From the NCBI GenBank assembly GCA_027310305.1, contig DAIDBD010000069.1, positions 1-61,663 on the forward strand: a stretch of DNA of 61,663 nucleotides, written 5' to 3'. The stretch's first letter is position 1. Each line of letters starts with the position of its first letter. Below, one piece after another: positions 44,693 to 55,096 of this stretch. Made by a program: the position numbers and the translations under genes. This DNA comes from Herminiimonas sp. Its GTDB lineage: Bacteria > Pseudomonadota > Gammaproteobacteria > Burkholderiales > Burkholderiaceae_D. Below the pieces are notes generated by a model. That model was not told the origin of the DNA. It was given only the letters and a program-made list of their open reading frames with translations, and ran no database searches.

Positions 44693-45403
44693 TCAATTTG
44701 CCGAGACGGTTCGCCACAGACAGTTGCCCCTGACTTCCTTGTCCAGGCTTTTCATCACCGTCTCATGTTCGGCGAGTTCGTCCGCGGTTGCCCGCAGCAT
44801 GATGATGTCGGCCAGCGGCGCGGCATCCGCCCTGTCGCCTCCGGCGGAATCGGCGTCGTCGCCCGTCAGGTCGATGGTCAGGCTGTTCTGGCCGCGCGTC
44901 ATCGCCAGATACACTTCGGCCAGCAATTCGGCGTCGAGCAGCGCGCCGTGCAGCGCCCGGTGCGCATTCGATATGCCGTAGCGGTCGCATAATGCATCAA
45001 GCGAATTGCGTTTGCCGGGATGCATTTCCTTGGCTTGCACCAGCGTATCGATGACCCGGCCGACATGTTCGGCAAAGCGCGGGATATTGAGCCGGCTGAA
45101 TTCCGCATCCAGAAATCCGACGTCAAACGGCGCGTTATGGATAATGATTTCCGCGCCATTGATGTAATCGCGAAATTCGTCGGCGATCTCGAAAAACTTC
45201 GGCTTATCGCTAAGGAATTCCGTCGTCAAGCCATGCACCGCGAGCGCGCCTTCTTCCGAATCGCGCTCCGGATTCACGTAACTGTGAAAATTGTTGCCGG
45301 TTGGCCTGCGATTGACCAGTTCGACGCAACCGACCTCGATGATGCGGTCGCCGGAGCGCGGATTCAAGCCGGTGGTTTCAGTGTCGAGCACGATTTGTCG
45401 CAT
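44693..45403 (-). CDS. dnaQ: DNA polymerase III epsilon subunit (proofreading exonuclease)
   Basis: A 236-residue DEDDh 3'-5' exonuclease that proofreads the replicative polymerase. Motif I is VLDTETTGLNP (Asp7, Glu9), motif II is IIHNAPFDVGFLDAEF, and motif III is HRALHGALLDAELLAEVY. The C-terminal tail that binds the alpha subunit is present (LADIIMLRATADELAEHE). It is followed by tRNA-Val and preceded by rnhA in the same orientation, the usual rnhA-dnaQ pairing of betaproteobacteria. Confidence 0.96.
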   Translation of the reverse strand: MRQIVLDTETTGLNPRSGDRIIEVGCVELVNRRPTGNNFHSYVNPERDSEEGALAVHGLTTEFLSDKPKFFEIADEFRDYINGAEIIIHNAPFDVGFLDAEFSRLNIPRFAEHVGRVIDTLVQAKEMHPGKRNSLDALCDRYGISNAHRALHGALLDAELLAEVYLAMTRGQNSLTIDLTGDDADSAGGDRADAAPLADIIMLRATADELAEHETVMKSLDKEVRGNCLWRTVSAN

Positions 45404-45472
45404 GATTTTTCAAAGGAAATGAATCGGCAACCAGCTTTGCCGACGACAGCATAAAAACGATTCGATGCAATT

Positions 45473-45907
45473 TCACATCACTGATTCGGCACCGCGATTG
45501 GCCAGCGCATCGGCCCGTTCGTTGCCCGCATGACCGGCATGGCCCCTGACCCAGCGCCACTGGATATGATGCTTTTCCTGTGCGGCATCCAGCGCCTGCC
45601 ATAAATCCACATTCTTGACCGGCGCCCTGGCGGCTGTTTTCCAGCCGCGCGCCTTCCAGCCGTGGATCCATTCGCTGATGCCCTTTTGCACATATTGGCT
45701 ATCGGTATGCACGATCACTTCGCACGACCGCGTCAGCGCGGATAGCGCTTCGATCACCGCTTTCAATTCCATCCGGTTGTTGGTCGTATTCAGTTCGCCG
45801 CCGAACAGTTCCTTTTCGTTGCCGCCCGCAACCAGCCAGGCGCCCCAGCCGCCCGGTCCGGGATTGCCCTTGCAGGCGCCATCGGTAAATATTTCAACTT
45901 TGTCCAT
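45473..45907 (-). CDS. rnhA: Ribonuclease HI
   Basis: A 144-residue endonuclease that cuts RNA in RNA-DNA hybrids. [17 protein letters not shown] carries the first Asp, [12 protein letters not shown] the Glu, [16 protein letters not shown] the second Asp, and [16 protein letters not shown] the His and last Asp. Full length for bacterial RNase HI. The methyltransferase gene lies upstream by 29 bp and dnaQ downstream by 69 bp, an operon-like order. Confidence 0.96.
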   Translation of the reverse strand: MDKVEIFTDGACKGNPGPGGWGAWLVAGGNEKELFGGELNTTNNRMELKAVIEALSALTRSCEVIVHTDSQYVQKGISEWIHGWKARGWKTAARAPVKNVDLWQALDAAQEKHHIQWRWVRGHAGHAGNERADALANRGAESVM

Positions 45908-45936
45908 GCTGGTTTCCGCGTCCTTGTTGCCGTGAT

Positions 45937-46719
45937 TTATTTTTGCAGCTTGTGTATCTTGTTTATTTTATTGGTGGCAGGCACACCTTGCAGTACTTTG
46001 CCTTTTTGCCGGCTCCATGCCGGACCGATCAGGCGCATGCCCTTGACCCGCTTGATCGCCTGCACCATGTAGACCGCCCCGAGGTAAGGCCACCAGCGGT
46101 CGCCGGCTTTTTCCATGAAAGCAAAACGGTTCAGCCATTGGTCTGTTGCGCAAGGCGGCGCATAGCAGCCGAAATGGCCGCGATTGACTTCCATGTTGAG
46201 CAATTCCAGCCAATCCTTCAGACGCGGCACACTGATGAATTCGCCGTTCTGCGGCAGGAAATGCGCACCCGACATGCGGCCCAGCATCTGCCGTGCGCCC
46301 CACAGGCTGGCCGGATTGAAACCGCACACGATCACTTGCCCTTCCGGGATCAGCACGCGCTCCACCTCGCGCAATATCTGATGCGGCTCGGTCGAAAACT
46401 CAAGCACATGCGGCAGCACCACCAGATCGAGGCTTTGCGATGCAAACGGCAACTCCATGAAATCATGCACCATCGCGATCGGCACTTCGCTGCTTTGCGG
46501 CAGGTGGGTATCGGTCAGCCATTTGTGCGGCATCCGACTGGCTTCCAGGCCATTGATTTGCGACAAGCCGATCTGTACCGCATTGAATCCGAAAATATCC
46601 GCCGTCAGCGCATTGAGCCGCGTCTGCTCCCACGCCCGCACATAACTGCCGGCCGGGCTCTCGAGCCACGGACCGAGCGCTATAATGGTTTTTTCGGATG
46701 ACGGATGGTGGATGCGCAT
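45937..46719 (-). CDS. Class I SAM-dependent methyltransferase
   Basis: A 260-residue protein with a degenerate N-terminal SAM-binding fold and a recognisable core: [41 protein letters not shown] and [12 protein letters not shown]. This protein is regularly found between gloB and rnhA in beta- and gammaproteobacteria; the substrate is unknown. Its ATG (46717-46719) shares bases with the divergent gloB ATG (46718-46720), so either the annotated starts are too long or the promoters lie inside the opposite gene. The C-terminus is rich in Lys. Confidence 0.85.
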   Translation of the reverse strand: MRIHHPSSEKTIIALGPWLESPAGSYVRAWEQTRLNALTADIFGFNAVQIGLSQINGLEASRMPHKWLTDTHLPQSSEVPIAMVHDFMELPFASQSLDLVVLPHVLEFSTEPHQILREVERVLIPEGQVIVCGFNPASLWGARQMLGRMSGAHFLPQNGEFISVPRLKDWLELLNMEVNRGHFGCYAPPCATDQWLNRFAFMEKAGDRWWPYLGAVYMVQAIKRVKGMRLIGPAWSRQKGKVLQGVPATNKINKIHKLQK

Positions 46720-47512
46720 GTCTTTAAATAATCCTGATCCGCTCAGTGTATTGGCTATTCCGGCGTTTGCCGATAATTATCTATGGCTGATTCATGACGG
46801 CGTGCAAGCCGCAGTCGTCGATCCGGGCGATGCCGCGCCGGTGCTGGCGGCGCTCGATGCGCACAAATTATCCCTGGCTGCTATTTTACTGACACATCAC
46901 CATGCTGACCATGTTGGCGGTGTGGCAAGCCTTTTGCGACGCTATAAGGTGCCGGTATTCGGCCCTGCCGGCGAGGCGATCGAAGGCATCACGATTCCAT
47001 TATCGGAAGGCGATGCCGCAACGATTCCCGAACTCGAACTGGCGATGACGGTACTCGATGTGCCGGGCCATACGCGCGGCCATATTGCCTATGTGGCTCC
47101 GGAACAGGGCTGGCTGTTTTGCGGCGACACGCTGTTTGCGGGCGGATGCGGAAGATTGTTCGAAGGATCGCCGGCGCAAATGGCCGATTCGCTCGGCAAG
47201 CTCGCGGCCTTGCCGGACGCAACCGAAGTCTATTGCGCGCATGAATACACGTTGTCCAATCTGCGCTTCGCCGCCGAAATCGAACCTGAAAACGATGCAT
47301 TGACCGCGCGCATTCAATCCGAGCAAGCCAAGCGCGATCAAGGTCGTCCCACCCTTCCTTCCACCATCGGCCTGGAAAAATCGACCAATCCTTTCCTGCG
47401 CTACCGCGAACCTGCAATTGCCGCTCGATTGATATCGGCCGGACGTCTTTCCACAAGGGAACCAATTGCCGCGTTCGCTGCCTTACGCGAGTGGAAAAAT
47501 TCCTATCGGTAA
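46718..47512 (+). CDS. gloB: Hydroxyacylglutathione hydrolase (glyoxalase II)
   Basis: A 264-residue metallo-beta-lactamase-fold enzyme that hydrolyses S-lactoylglutathione in methylglyoxal detoxification. [17 protein letters not shown] holds the dinuclear metal ligands, [15 protein letters not shown] and [18 protein letters not shown] add others, and [15 protein letters not shown] completes the site. The start at 46718 ([20 protein letters not shown]) is chosen by family length; 46712 is possible. A perfect TATAAT at 46681-46686, inside the divergent methyltransferase gene, could be its -10 box. Confidence 0.94.
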   Translation: MSLNNPDPLSVLAIPAFADNYLWLIHDGVQAAVVDPGDAAPVLAALDAHKLSLAAILLTHHHADHVGGVASLLRRYKVPVFGPAGEAIEGITIPLSEGDAATIPELELAMTVLDVPGHTRGHIAYVAPEQGWLFCGDTLFAGGCGRLFEGSPAQMADSLGKLAALPDATEVYCAHEYTLSNLRFAAEIEPENDALTARIQSEQAKRDQGRPTLPSTIGLEKSTNPFLRYREPAIAARLISAGRLSTREPIAAFAALREWKNSYR

Positions 47513-47581
47513 ATTCCGCCGGCTTATTTAATAAACAAGCTTGCGCCAGGTCATGAAAATGTAATTTTTCTTGACGCAGCG

Positions 47582-47608
47582 AAAGAGTGTTCCGTACACT
47601 CTTTTTCA
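47582..47608 (+). terminator. Probable gloB terminator
   Basis: Stem AAAGAGTG (47582-47589) and CACTCTTT (47597-47604) with a seven-base loop and following T residues. A TTGACG at 47570-47575 overlaps the region and could instead be part of an mltD promoter, so an operator-like role is possible. Confidence 0.5.
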
Positions 47609-47658
47609 TATTCTCGTATAACCGGCTGATCGTGGGTCGGTAACAATAAAGTGAACCC

Positions 47659-49164
47659 ATGCATCAGTTGAAACAAAAGACATTAGTCTGTGCAGCGCTG
47701 TTTTCGCTCGGCGCGCCGCTCATCTCCCACGCAAACGATATTTCCGTTTTCACTTATTCCCCCACCATTCCGTTCGACCCGACCGATCCCCTGATGCAGG
47801 TGATCGCAATGGAAGAAATCGACGTCTGGGGCCGCATTCGCAAAGGCTTCGGCATCCCGGATCTGGATAACCCGCTGGTGACCACGCAAACCACCTGGTA
47901 CAGTTCGCGTCCCGATTATATTCAGCGCACCACGAACCGTGCATCGCGCTATCTGTTTCATGTCGTGCAGGAACTCGAAAAGCGCAACATGCCGACCGAA
48001 CTGGCATTGCTGCCGTTCATCGAATCGGCGTTCAACCCGCAAGCCTATTCGACCGCCAAGGCGGCCGGCATGTGGCAATTCATCCCGTCGACCGGGCGCG
48101 ATTTCAATCTGAAGCAAAACATGTTCAAGGACGAACGGCGCGATGTGATTGCATCGACCGACGCCGCGCTGACCTATCTGGAAAAGCTGTACGGCATGTT
48201 CGGCGACTGGCAGCTTGCGCTGGCCGCCTATAACTGGGGCGAAGGGTCGGTACAGCGCGCGATCAAGAAAGCGCAAGCCGCCGGCCGCCCTGTCGATTTC
48301 AACAGCCTGACGGCCTACATGCCGGCCGAAACACGCAATTACGTGCCGAAACTGCAAGCGGTCAAGAATATTATCGCGTCGCCGGGCCAGTACGGCATCA
48401 CGCTGCCGAAGATCGAAAACCAGCCGTATTTCGTCACCGTTAAAAAGACGCGCGATATCGATGTCAAGGTCGCCGCCCAACTGGCGGAGTTGCCGATGGA
48501 AGAATTCAAGGCGCTCAATCCCCAGTTCAACCGTCCGGTGATTACCGGCAGTTCGAACACGCAGATCCTGCTGCCCCACGGCAATGCCGAAAAGTTCAAG
48601 GCCAATCTTGCCAAGTGGGGCCACGCGTTGTCGTCATGGACCGCGCATAAAGTCACCAGCGCGCGCGAACGCATCGAAACGATCGCCGCCAGATTCAAGA
48701 CCACGCCGGAAGTGATTCGGGAAGTCAACAACATTCCGCCGAAGATGGTGCTGAAGGCAGGCTCCACTATTCTGGTGCCGAGATCCGCGCTGGACAGCGA
48801 TCAGGATATTGCAAAGGATATCGCGGATAACGCGACGATGGCGATCGCGCCTGATCTGCCCGACAGCAAACGCATTTTCATCAGGGTCGGAAAAAACGAA
48901 AGCCTGGCATCAATCGCCCGGCGCCATAGAGTCAGCGTGGCCCAGATCAAGGCATGGAACCGTTTGAGCCGCGACAAGGTTGCCAAGGGTCAGCGGCTGG
49001 AACTGCGTGTGCCTTACAGGCTGGCAACAGTGAAAAAAAAGGCGGGCAAGCATCTGGCGGGTAATGACCATCGCCGTGCCGCCATGAAGACCATCAAAAC
49101 AGCCAAGGCCGGCAAGACGCGCAAAGGCAAGACCATAGCCGTCTCGGCCAAGGCGGGACGTTGA
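47659..49164 (+). CDS. mltD: Membrane-bound lytic murein transglycosylase D-like
   Basis: A 501-residue exported cell-wall enzyme. After a signal sequence (residues 1-25, ending SHAN), the SLT domain (about 105-230) has the catalytic Glu122 in LLPFIESAFNPQAYS, the AAGMWQFIPSTGR block and ALAAYNWGEGSVQRA. Two LysM-type repeats follow: one near 335-375 (ERIETIAARFKTTPEVIREV) and one near 410-455 (ESLASIARRHRVSVAQIKAW). The tail is Lys/Ala-rich. There is no lipobox, so it may be periplasmic rather than lipid-anchored. It cleaves glycan chains with anhydro-muramic acid formation. Confidence 0.93.
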   Translation: MHQLKQKTLVCAALFSLGAPLISHANDISVFTYSPTIPFDPTDPLMQVIAMEEIDVWGRIRKGFGIPDLDNPLVTTQTTWYSSRPDYIQRTTNRASRYLFHVVQELEKRNMPTELALLPFIESAFNPQAYSTAKAAGMWQFIPSTGRDFNLKQNMFKDERRDVIASTDAALTYLEKLYGMFGDWQLALAAYNWGEGSVQRAIKKAQAAGRPVDFNSLTAYMPAETRNYVPKLQAVKNIIASPGQYGITLPKIENQPYFVTVKKTRDIDVKVAAQLAELPMEEFKALNPQFNRPVITGSSNTQILLPHGNAEKFKANLAKWGHALSSWTAHKVTSARERIETIAARFKTTPEVIREVNNIPPKMVLKAGSTILVPRSALDSDQDIAKDIADNATMAIAPDLPDSKRIFIRVGKNESLASIARRHRVSVAQIKAWNRLSRDKVAKGQRLELRVPYRLATVKKKAGKHLAGNDHRRAAMKTIKTAKAGKTRKGKTIAVSAKAGR

Positions 49165-49195
49165 ATCGCCGATGTCGATCCGGCGAAATTCTCCA

Positions 49196-50935
49196 TCACT
49201 TCAACACTGAATCAACCGTTTCCACGGAATAGGCGGAAGCCGCCAGCAAGCGCCTGGTATAAGGCTGCACCGGATTCGACAGCACCGACTCGGTCGTGCC
49301 GCTTTCCACCACTTTGCCGTCCTTCATCACCATGACCCGGTGCGCCATCGCGCGGATCACCGCGAGATCATGGCTGATGAACAGATAGGCGATGCCGTGC
49401 TTGCGCTGCAGATCGGCCAGCAATAGCAGCACCTGCTGCTGCACCGATACGTCGAGCGATGAAGTCGGTTCGTCGAGCAGAATCAATTCCGGTTTCAGCA
49501 CCAGCGCGCGCGCGATCGCAATCCGCTGCCGTTGTCCGCCCGAGAATTCATGCGGGTAACGCGTCATCATGTCGGGCAGCAAACCGACCTCCGCCAGACT
49601 GGCGGCGACCGCCTGCCGCAATCCGGTTTTTCCCAGTTGCGGCTGATGCAGCGCCAGGCCCTCGCCCACTATCTGTTCGACGGTGCGGCGCGGCGACAGC
49701 GATGCGAACGGATCCTGGAATACCACTTGCATCTTCGCGCGCAGCGGCCGCAACGCAGCGCTGGCCATCGCGCTGATCGGATGGTGCTTGAAGCGGATGC
49801 CGCCGTTGACGGTTGCCGCCGACAGGCGCAGCAGCGCCATACCCAGCGTCGACTTGCCAGAACCGGATTCGCCGACAATGCCCAGCGTCTCGCTCGGCCC
49901 GAGCATTACATCCACGTCATCGACCGCAACGAATTGCGCTTTCCTGAACCATCCCTGCTTGATCGAAAAGGTGCAGCGCACCCGTTCGCCGGTCAGCAAC
50001 GCGTCGCCGCCGCGCGCGACGCCATCGACGATCCGGTGCGGATGGCTCGCAAGCAGTTTGCGGGTATACGGTTCGCGCGGTTGCGAAAACAATTCGGCGG
50101 TGCGCGCGGTTTCGATCAGCTTCCCTTTTTCCATCACGCCGACCCGGTCGGCGAAATGCCGCACCAGGTTCAGGTCATGCGTGATCATCAGCACCGCCAT
50201 GTTTTCCTCGCGCTGCAACTGGTTCAGCAGTTCCAGAATCTGCACCTGTATCGTCACGTCGAGCGCCGTCGTCGGCTCATCCGCGATCAGCAGCTTCGGC
50301 CTGCATGCGAGCGCCATCGCGATCATTGCGCGCTGGCGCTGGCCGCCCGACAATTGATGCGGATACGCCAGCGCCCTGCGCGCCGGTTCCGGAATGCCGG
50401 TCTTGTCGAGCAGTTGCACGGTGCGCTGCGCGGCGACCCGGGCGCTGAGGCCGTCATGCAGCATCAGCACTTCCGCGATCTGGTTGCCGATGGTGAACAG
50501 CGGATTGAGCGCCGTCATCGGCTCCTGAAAAATCATCGCGGCATCCTTGCCGCGCACCGCGCGCATCGCGGCTTCCGATTTTTGCAGAATGTCCCGGCCT
50601 TCGAACAGGATGCGCCCTTCATACCGCGCATCCTGGCTCAAGCGCAGCACCGATAGCGCAGTCACGGTCTTGCCCGAGCCCGATTCGCCGACCAGCGCGA
50701 ATTTTTCACCGGCGGCAATCGAAAAACTGACGTCGTCCACAACAATATTGCCGCGCAGCGGCTCATTTTTTTCCCCTCGCCCGCTTGCGGGGCGAAGGCA
50801 GGGTTTCGCGAACCGTGGTTCGTGCTGCCGTAGCCGATTCGGCCTGTCGGCCGAATCGTGGGGCGCGGAGCGGGGGCCGGGGGAGAGGGAGCCGCCGAAC
50901 GCGATACGCAAATGCTGGATCTCGAGCAGGCTCAT
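49196..50935 (-). CDS. yejF: Peptide ABC transporter, fused duplicated ATPase (YejF type)
   Basis: A 579-residue protein with two ABC modules in tandem. Module 1 (about 60-310): [35 protein letters not shown]; module 2 (about 325-565): [36 protein letters not shown]. It powers YejBE uptake of peptides. Odd: between [15 protein letters not shown] and [14 protein letters not shown] there are about 47 extra residues, rich in Pro, Arg and Ser, encoded by a palindromic repeat that stays in frame. The start at 50935 has AGGAGG at ideal distance; upstream sequence belongs to yejE, which it overlaps by four bases. Confidence 0.92.
   Translation of the reverse strand: MSLLEIQHLRIAFGGSLSPGPRSAPHDSADRPNRLRQHEPRFAKPCLRPASGRGEKNEPLRGNIVVDDVSFSIAAGEKFALVGESGSGKTVTALSVLRLSQDARYEGRILFEGRDILQKSEAAMRAVRGKDAAMIFQEPMTALNPLFTIGNQIAEVLMLHDGLSARVAAQRTVQLLDKTGIPEPARRALAYPHQLSGGQRQRAMIAMALACRPKLLIADEPTTALDVTIQVQILELLNQLQREENMAVLMITHDLNLVRHFADRVGVMEKGKLIETARTAELFSQPREPYTRKLLASHPHRIVDGVARGGDALLTGERVRCTFSIKQGWFRKAQFVAVDDVDVMLGPSETLGIVGESGSGKSTLGMALLRLSAATVNGGIRFKHHPISAMASAALRPLRAKMQVVFQDPFASLSPRRTVEQIVGEGLALHQPQLGKTGLRQAVAASLAEVGLLPDMMTRYPHEFSGGQRQRIAIARALVLKPELILLDEPTSSLDVSVQQQVLLLLADLQRKHGIAYLFISHDLAVIRAMAHRVMVMKDGKVVESGTTESVLSNPVQPYTRRLLAASAYSVETVDSVLK
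50773..50890. repeat. Palindromic repeat inserted in frame within yejF
   Basis: CCCCTCGCCCGCTTGCGGG at 50773-50791 is identical to 13401-13419 in the pcaB-pcaG palindrome, and GGGGGAGAGGG near 50879-50889 matches that element's other side. Between them are further perfect hairpins: CGAACC/GGTTCG at 50809-50822 and GATTCGGCC/GGCCGAATC at 50836-50857. The element is read through without stop, adding residues of about position 15-62 to YejF. Confidence 0.8.
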
Positions 50936-51975
50936 GCTTTCCTCCTGACATCCAGCGCGTTGCGCAGCGCATCGCCGATATTGGTCAGCAGCAGCAGCGT
51001 GATCGTCAGTACCGCGAAGGTCGACAGCGCGATCCACCATGCATCGAGATTGTTCTTTCCCTGCGCCAGCAATTCGCCGAGGCTGGCGGTCGATGGCGGC
51101 ACGCCCAGCCCGAGGAAATCGAGACTGGTCAGCGCCAGGATTGCGCCGCTCATGCGGAACGGCAAAAACGTCACGACCGGCGTCAGGCTGTTCGGCAGCA
51201 CGTGGCGCCAGATGATCTGCCGATTCGACAGACCGAGCGCGCGCGCTGCCTGCACGTATTCCAGATTGCGGTTGCGCAGAAAATCGGCGCGCACATAATC
51301 GGACAAACCCATCCAGCCGAACAGCGACAGCAGGATCAGCAGCAAACCGATGCTCGGCTCGAAGATCGATGCAAAAATGATCAGCAGATACAGTTCCGGC
51401 ATCGAGCCCCATATTTCGATGAAGCGCTGGAAGAACAGATCGGTCCTGCCGGCAAAATAACCCTGCACCGCGCCGGTCAGCAATCCCAGCAGCACGCCGG
51501 TGATCGTCAACGCCAGGCCGAACAGGATCGATACCCGGAATCCGTACAGCAGCCGCGCAAACACGTCGCGGCCGCGATCGTCGGTGCCCAGCCAGTTCTC
51601 GGCGGTGGGCGGCGCCGGATTGGGCGATGTCGCAAAATAATTCAGCGTATCGAAATGGTAGTGATTGAGCGGATAAATCGCCCAGTTGCCATTTTTATTG
51701 AACTGGTCGCGGATGAAGGGATCGAGATAATCGGCTTGCGTATCGAAATCGCCATTGAATGTTTTTTCCGAATAGGTTTTGACGATCGGGAATATCAGTT
51801 CGCCGTTATAGCGCGCAATCAGCGGCTTGTCGTTGGACAGCAGCTCCGCCATCAGGCTGATGCCGAACAGCACCATGAAAATAACCAGGCTCCAGTAGCC
51901 GCGGCGGCTTTGCCTGAAGCGTAGCCAGACCCGGCGGCCGGGGGAAATCGATACCGCATCGGAATCGGAAATCAT
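50932..51975 (-). CDS. yejE: Peptide ABC transporter permease (YejE type)
   Basis: A 347-residue inner-membrane permease with about six helices and a large periplasmic domain between helices 1 and 2 (containing DTQADYLDPFIRDQF and YPLNHYHFDTLNY), as in YejE. NWLGTDDRGRDVFARLLYGF is the DppC/OppC signature and EYVQAARALGLSNRQIIWRH the EAA coupling loop. It overlaps yejB upstream and yejF downstream by four bases each. Confidence 0.94.
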   Translation of the reverse strand: MISDSDAVSISPGRRVWLRFRQSRRGYWSLVIFMVLFGISLMAELLSNDKPLIARYNGELIFPIVKTYSEKTFNGDFDTQADYLDPFIRDQFNKNGNWAIYPLNHYHFDTLNYFATSPNPAPPTAENWLGTDDRGRDVFARLLYGFRVSILFGLALTITGVLLGLLTGAVQGYFAGRTDLFFQRFIEIWGSMPELYLLIIFASIFEPSIGLLLILLSLFGWMGLSDYVRADFLRNRNLEYVQAARALGLSNRQIIWRHVLPNSLTPVVTFLPFRMSGAILALTSLDFLGLGVPPSTASLGELLAQGKNNLDAWWIALSTFAVLTITLLLLTNIGDALRNALDVRRKA

Positions 51976-53030
51976 CGGCTCAGGCTTTCAAACTGCACGC
52001 GCGGATCGGCCCACACATAGCATAGATCGCCGAGCAGTTTGACCACCAGCCCGATCAGCGTGAACAGGTACAGCGTGCCCATCACGACCGGATAATCGCG
52101 CCGCACCACCGACTCGTACGACAGCAGGCCGAGGCCGTCGAGCGAGAACAATGTTTCGATCAGCAGGCTGCCGGCGAAAAACGCGCCGATGAACGCAGCC
52201 GGGAAACCCGTGACCAGCGGAATCAGCGCATTGCGGAATACATGCTTGTACAGCACCGCATTCCGGCTCAAGCCTTTGGCGCGCGCGGTCAGCACATACT
52301 GCTTGCGGATTTCTTCCAGAAAGGTATTCTTGGTCAGCATCGTCATCACCGCAAACGACCCGGCCACCGACGCAGTCACCGGCAGCGTGATATGCCATAA
52401 ATAGTCGACGACCTTGCCGAACACGGACAAGGTTTCCCAGTTATCCGACGTCAGGCCGCGCAGCGGAAACCATTGCAGAAAGCTGCCGCCGCCGAACATC
52501 ACCAGCAAGAACACGCCCAGTACGAAACCGGGAATCGAGTAACCGATCAGCACCAGCATGCTGGATGCGGCGTCGAAGCGGCTGCCTTCGCGCACCGCCT
52601 TTGCAATCCCGAGCGGCACCGAAATGAAATAGGTGAGAAAGAACGCCCACAAGCCGAGGCTGATCGACACCGGCAGTTTCGATTTCACCAGGTTCCACAC
52701 ATCCTTGTGATGATAAAAACTCCGGCCCAGATCGAACGTGGCGAACCCTTTCAGCATTTGCCAGAAACGCTCCGGAGCCGGTTTATCGAAGCCGTACAGC
52801 GCCTTGATTTCCTTGACCCGTTCGGCATCGATGCCCTGACGGCCGCGATAGTCCGACGCGCTTCTGCCTGCACCTTCCGTGGTGCCGACCTGGCCTTTCA
52901 ATTCCATCAATGCCAGTTCGACCGGCCCGCCCGGCACGAACTGGATCACCGCAAACGTAATGCATATCACGCCCAGCAAAGTGGGCAGCATCAACAGCAC
53001 GCGCTTCGCGATATAGGACCACAAGTTCAT
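51972..53030 (-). CDS. yejB: Peptide ABC transporter permease (YejB type)
   Basis: A 352-residue permease with about six helices. The first helix RVLLMLPTLLGVICITFAVI followed by QFVPGGPVELAL is typical; the long periplasmic loop includes GTTEGAGRSASDYRGRQGID and ALYGFDKPAPERFWQML; the coupling loop is EIRKQYVLTARAKGLSRNAV. The start at 53030 (MNLWSYIAKRV) fits family N-termini and overlaps the yejA stop by four bases; upstream codons belong to yejA. Confidence 0.94.
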   Translation of the reverse strand: MNLWSYIAKRVLLMLPTLLGVICITFAVIQFVPGGPVELALMELKGQVGTTEGAGRSASDYRGRQGIDAERVKEIKALYGFDKPAPERFWQMLKGFATFDLGRSFYHHKDVWNLVKSKLPVSISLGLWAFFLTYFISVPLGIAKAVREGSRFDAASSMLVLIGYSIPGFVLGVFLLVMFGGGSFLQWFPLRGLTSDNWETLSVFGKVVDYLWHITLPVTASVAGSFAVMTMLTKNTFLEEIRKQYVLTARAKGLSRNAVLYKHVFRNALIPLVTGFPAAFIGAFFAGSLLIETLFSLDGLGLLSYESVVRRDYPVVMGTLYLFTLIGLVVKLLGDLCYVWADPRVQFESLSR

Positions 53031-54829
53031 CTCGGCCTCACTTCCCACCATGTCGAAATGACATACGGATTTGCCTGATAATACGGCGGCAGCTTGGCAG
53101 GCATGCCGAATCGTTTGCGGTACGCGACGCGATGCGTGGTCGAATACCACTGCGGCACGACAATATATTTATTCAACAGCACGCGATCCAGCGCCCTCGA
53201 TGCGGCCACCAGTTCCTTGCGCGTTTTTGCCGCCACCAGCGCGGCGAGCAGACGATCGACCGCCGGATCTTTCAATCCCCAGAAATTGCTCGATCCTTTC
53301 TGGTCGGCCGCGGCGGAACCGAAAATATCCATGAATTCCTTGCCGGGACTTTCCACGGCGGGAAGGCGAATCACCGTCATGTCGAAATCGAATTCTTCCA
53401 GCCGCTTTTGCAGCAACGCATAATCGGCGATGCGTTCCCTGACCTGGATCCCCAGCTTTTCCAGATTGCGCACATACACCGCAATAATGCGTCCCGACGG
53501 CCCCTGGTCTTCCAGTATTTCGAATATGAACGGCTCGCCTGCGGCATTGCGCAGCGCGCCATCGCGATAAGTCCAGCCTGCCTGCGCCAGCAGCGCTTTC
53601 CCCTCACGCAGATTGGCGCGCAGCGAAGCCGGCGGATCGGTACTCGGCGGAACCGGAGCCTGGCCGAACACGGCGGGATCCAGTTTGCCTTTCAGCGGCG
53701 TCAATAGCGCCAGCTCGCCTGCGGAAGGCAGGCCGGTCGCGCCCAGATCGCTGTTATTGAAAAAGCTTTTCGTCCTGGTGTATTGATTGTAAAAAAGCTG
53801 CCGGTTCATCCATTCGAAATCGAATGCCAGACCCAATGCCTTGCGCACGCGGATGTCGGCGAACTGCGGACGGCGCAAATTCATCACGAAGCCCTGCATG
53901 CCTTCCGCATTGGAGTGCGGCAGCTCGCGCTTGACGATCTCGCCGCTTCTGAATTTGGGGCCGTTGTAATTGCGTGCCCAGTTCTTGGAACTGTATTCAA
54001 CCACCACATCGAATTCGCCGGACTTGAATGCCTCGAGCCGCGCGACGTCGTCCTTATAGAATCGGTAGGTGATAGTATTGAAATTGAACATGCCGCGCCG
54101 CACCGGAATATCCTTGCCCCAATAATTGTCATCGCGCTTGTAGCGGATGTTGCGGCCCACGTCGTATTTGTCGATCAGGTAGGGGCCGCTTGCAATCGGG
54201 TCGGTCAATTCAATCTTGTCGAACGCGATGCCTGCCGCCCATTTGCGGGAAAAGACCGGCAGGCCGCCGCCGACGATCAATGGCAGTTCCTGGTTGTCGG
54301 CCTTGAAATCGAACCGCACGGTACGCGCATCGACGACGACGCAATCCTTGACATCGGAGAACAGCGACTTGTATTGCGGCGCGCCTTTCGCCACCAGCGT
54401 ATCGAACGAATACTTGACATCGGCCGCCTCGACCGGATCGCCGTTGTTGAAGCGCGCCTTCGGATGCAGATGAAACGTCATCGACAGCCGATCCGGCGCC
54501 AGCGCCATGTCGTCGGCCAGCAAGCCGTACATCGAAGCGATTTCGTCCGACGCGCCGGTGGCCAGCGTCTCGAACATCAGTTCCGCCACACCGGCGGCGG
54601 CCAGGCCCTTCATTGAAAACGGATTGAACTTATCGAAGCTGGTGCGGCGGTCCGGATTGGCGAGGAACAGTTCCCCGCCCTTCGGCGCGTCCGGATTGAC
54701 GTAGTCGAAATGCGTGAATCCGGCGGGATACTTCGGCGTGTCGTACAGTGAAAAGGCGTGGGCGGCGTATGCGTTGCCGTTGAAGCTCAGGCAGCTCGTC
54801 AGCAAGAGTGAAAAAAAGAATTTATGCAT
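53027..54829 (-). CDS. yejA: Peptide ABC transporter periplasmic binding protein (YejA type)
   Basis: A 600-residue SBP of the oligopeptide class with a signal sequence (FFFSLLLTSCLSFNGNAYA). HFDYVNPDAPKGGELFLANP, FDKFNPFSMKGLAAAGVAEL and LMFETLATGASDEIASMYGL are diagnostic of YejA-like proteins, as is NYNGPKFRSGEIVKRELPHS. The ending GMPAKLPPYYQANPYVISTW is conserved in the family. In enterobacteria Yej imports microcin C and small peptides; the same role is inferred here. First gene of yejABEF. Confidence 0.94.
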   Translation of the reverse strand: MHKFFFSLLLTSCLSFNGNAYAAHAFSLYDTPKYPAGFTHFDYVNPDAPKGGELFLANPDRRTSFDKFNPFSMKGLAAAGVAELMFETLATGASDEIASMYGLLADDMALAPDRLSMTFHLHPKARFNNGDPVEAADVKYSFDTLVAKGAPQYKSLFSDVKDCVVVDARTVRFDFKADNQELPLIVGGGLPVFSRKWAAGIAFDKIELTDPIASGPYLIDKYDVGRNIRYKRDDNYWGKDIPVRRGMFNFNTITYRFYKDDVARLEAFKSGEFDVVVEYSSKNWARNYNGPKFRSGEIVKRELPHSNAEGMQGFVMNLRRPQFADIRVRKALGLAFDFEWMNRQLFYNQYTRTKSFFNNSDLGATGLPSAGELALLTPLKGKLDPAVFGQAPVPPSTDPPASLRANLREGKALLAQAGWTYRDGALRNAAGEPFIFEILEDQGPSGRIIAVYVRNLEKLGIQVRERIADYALLQKRLEEFDFDMTVIRLPAVESPGKEFMDIFGSAAADQKGSSNFWGLKDPAVDRLLAALVAAKTRKELVAASRALDRVLLNKYIVVPQWYSTTHRVAYRKRFGMPAKLPPYYQANPYVISTWWEVRPR

Positions 54830-55096
54830 TCGCCTGTTTGCAAAAAGTAATACCGCTGTTGCCCGTATCTTGCGGGTGTGAGGCTATTTTACCCAAAGGG
54901 GTGTGCATTGGAGCAAAGATTCATGTCAGGAGTTCGCACAGGAAAATAAGGATGCATTTCATAAACAGACATACGGCAGCGGCATTGACATGAAAAGTTG
55001 CCGTCGCAACGCGGACGCCCTACAATCTGGGCCAGTTCAAAAGAAACGAAACCCTGCCCGCAGTGGAAAACATGGCGGGATCATCTGGAGTTACTC

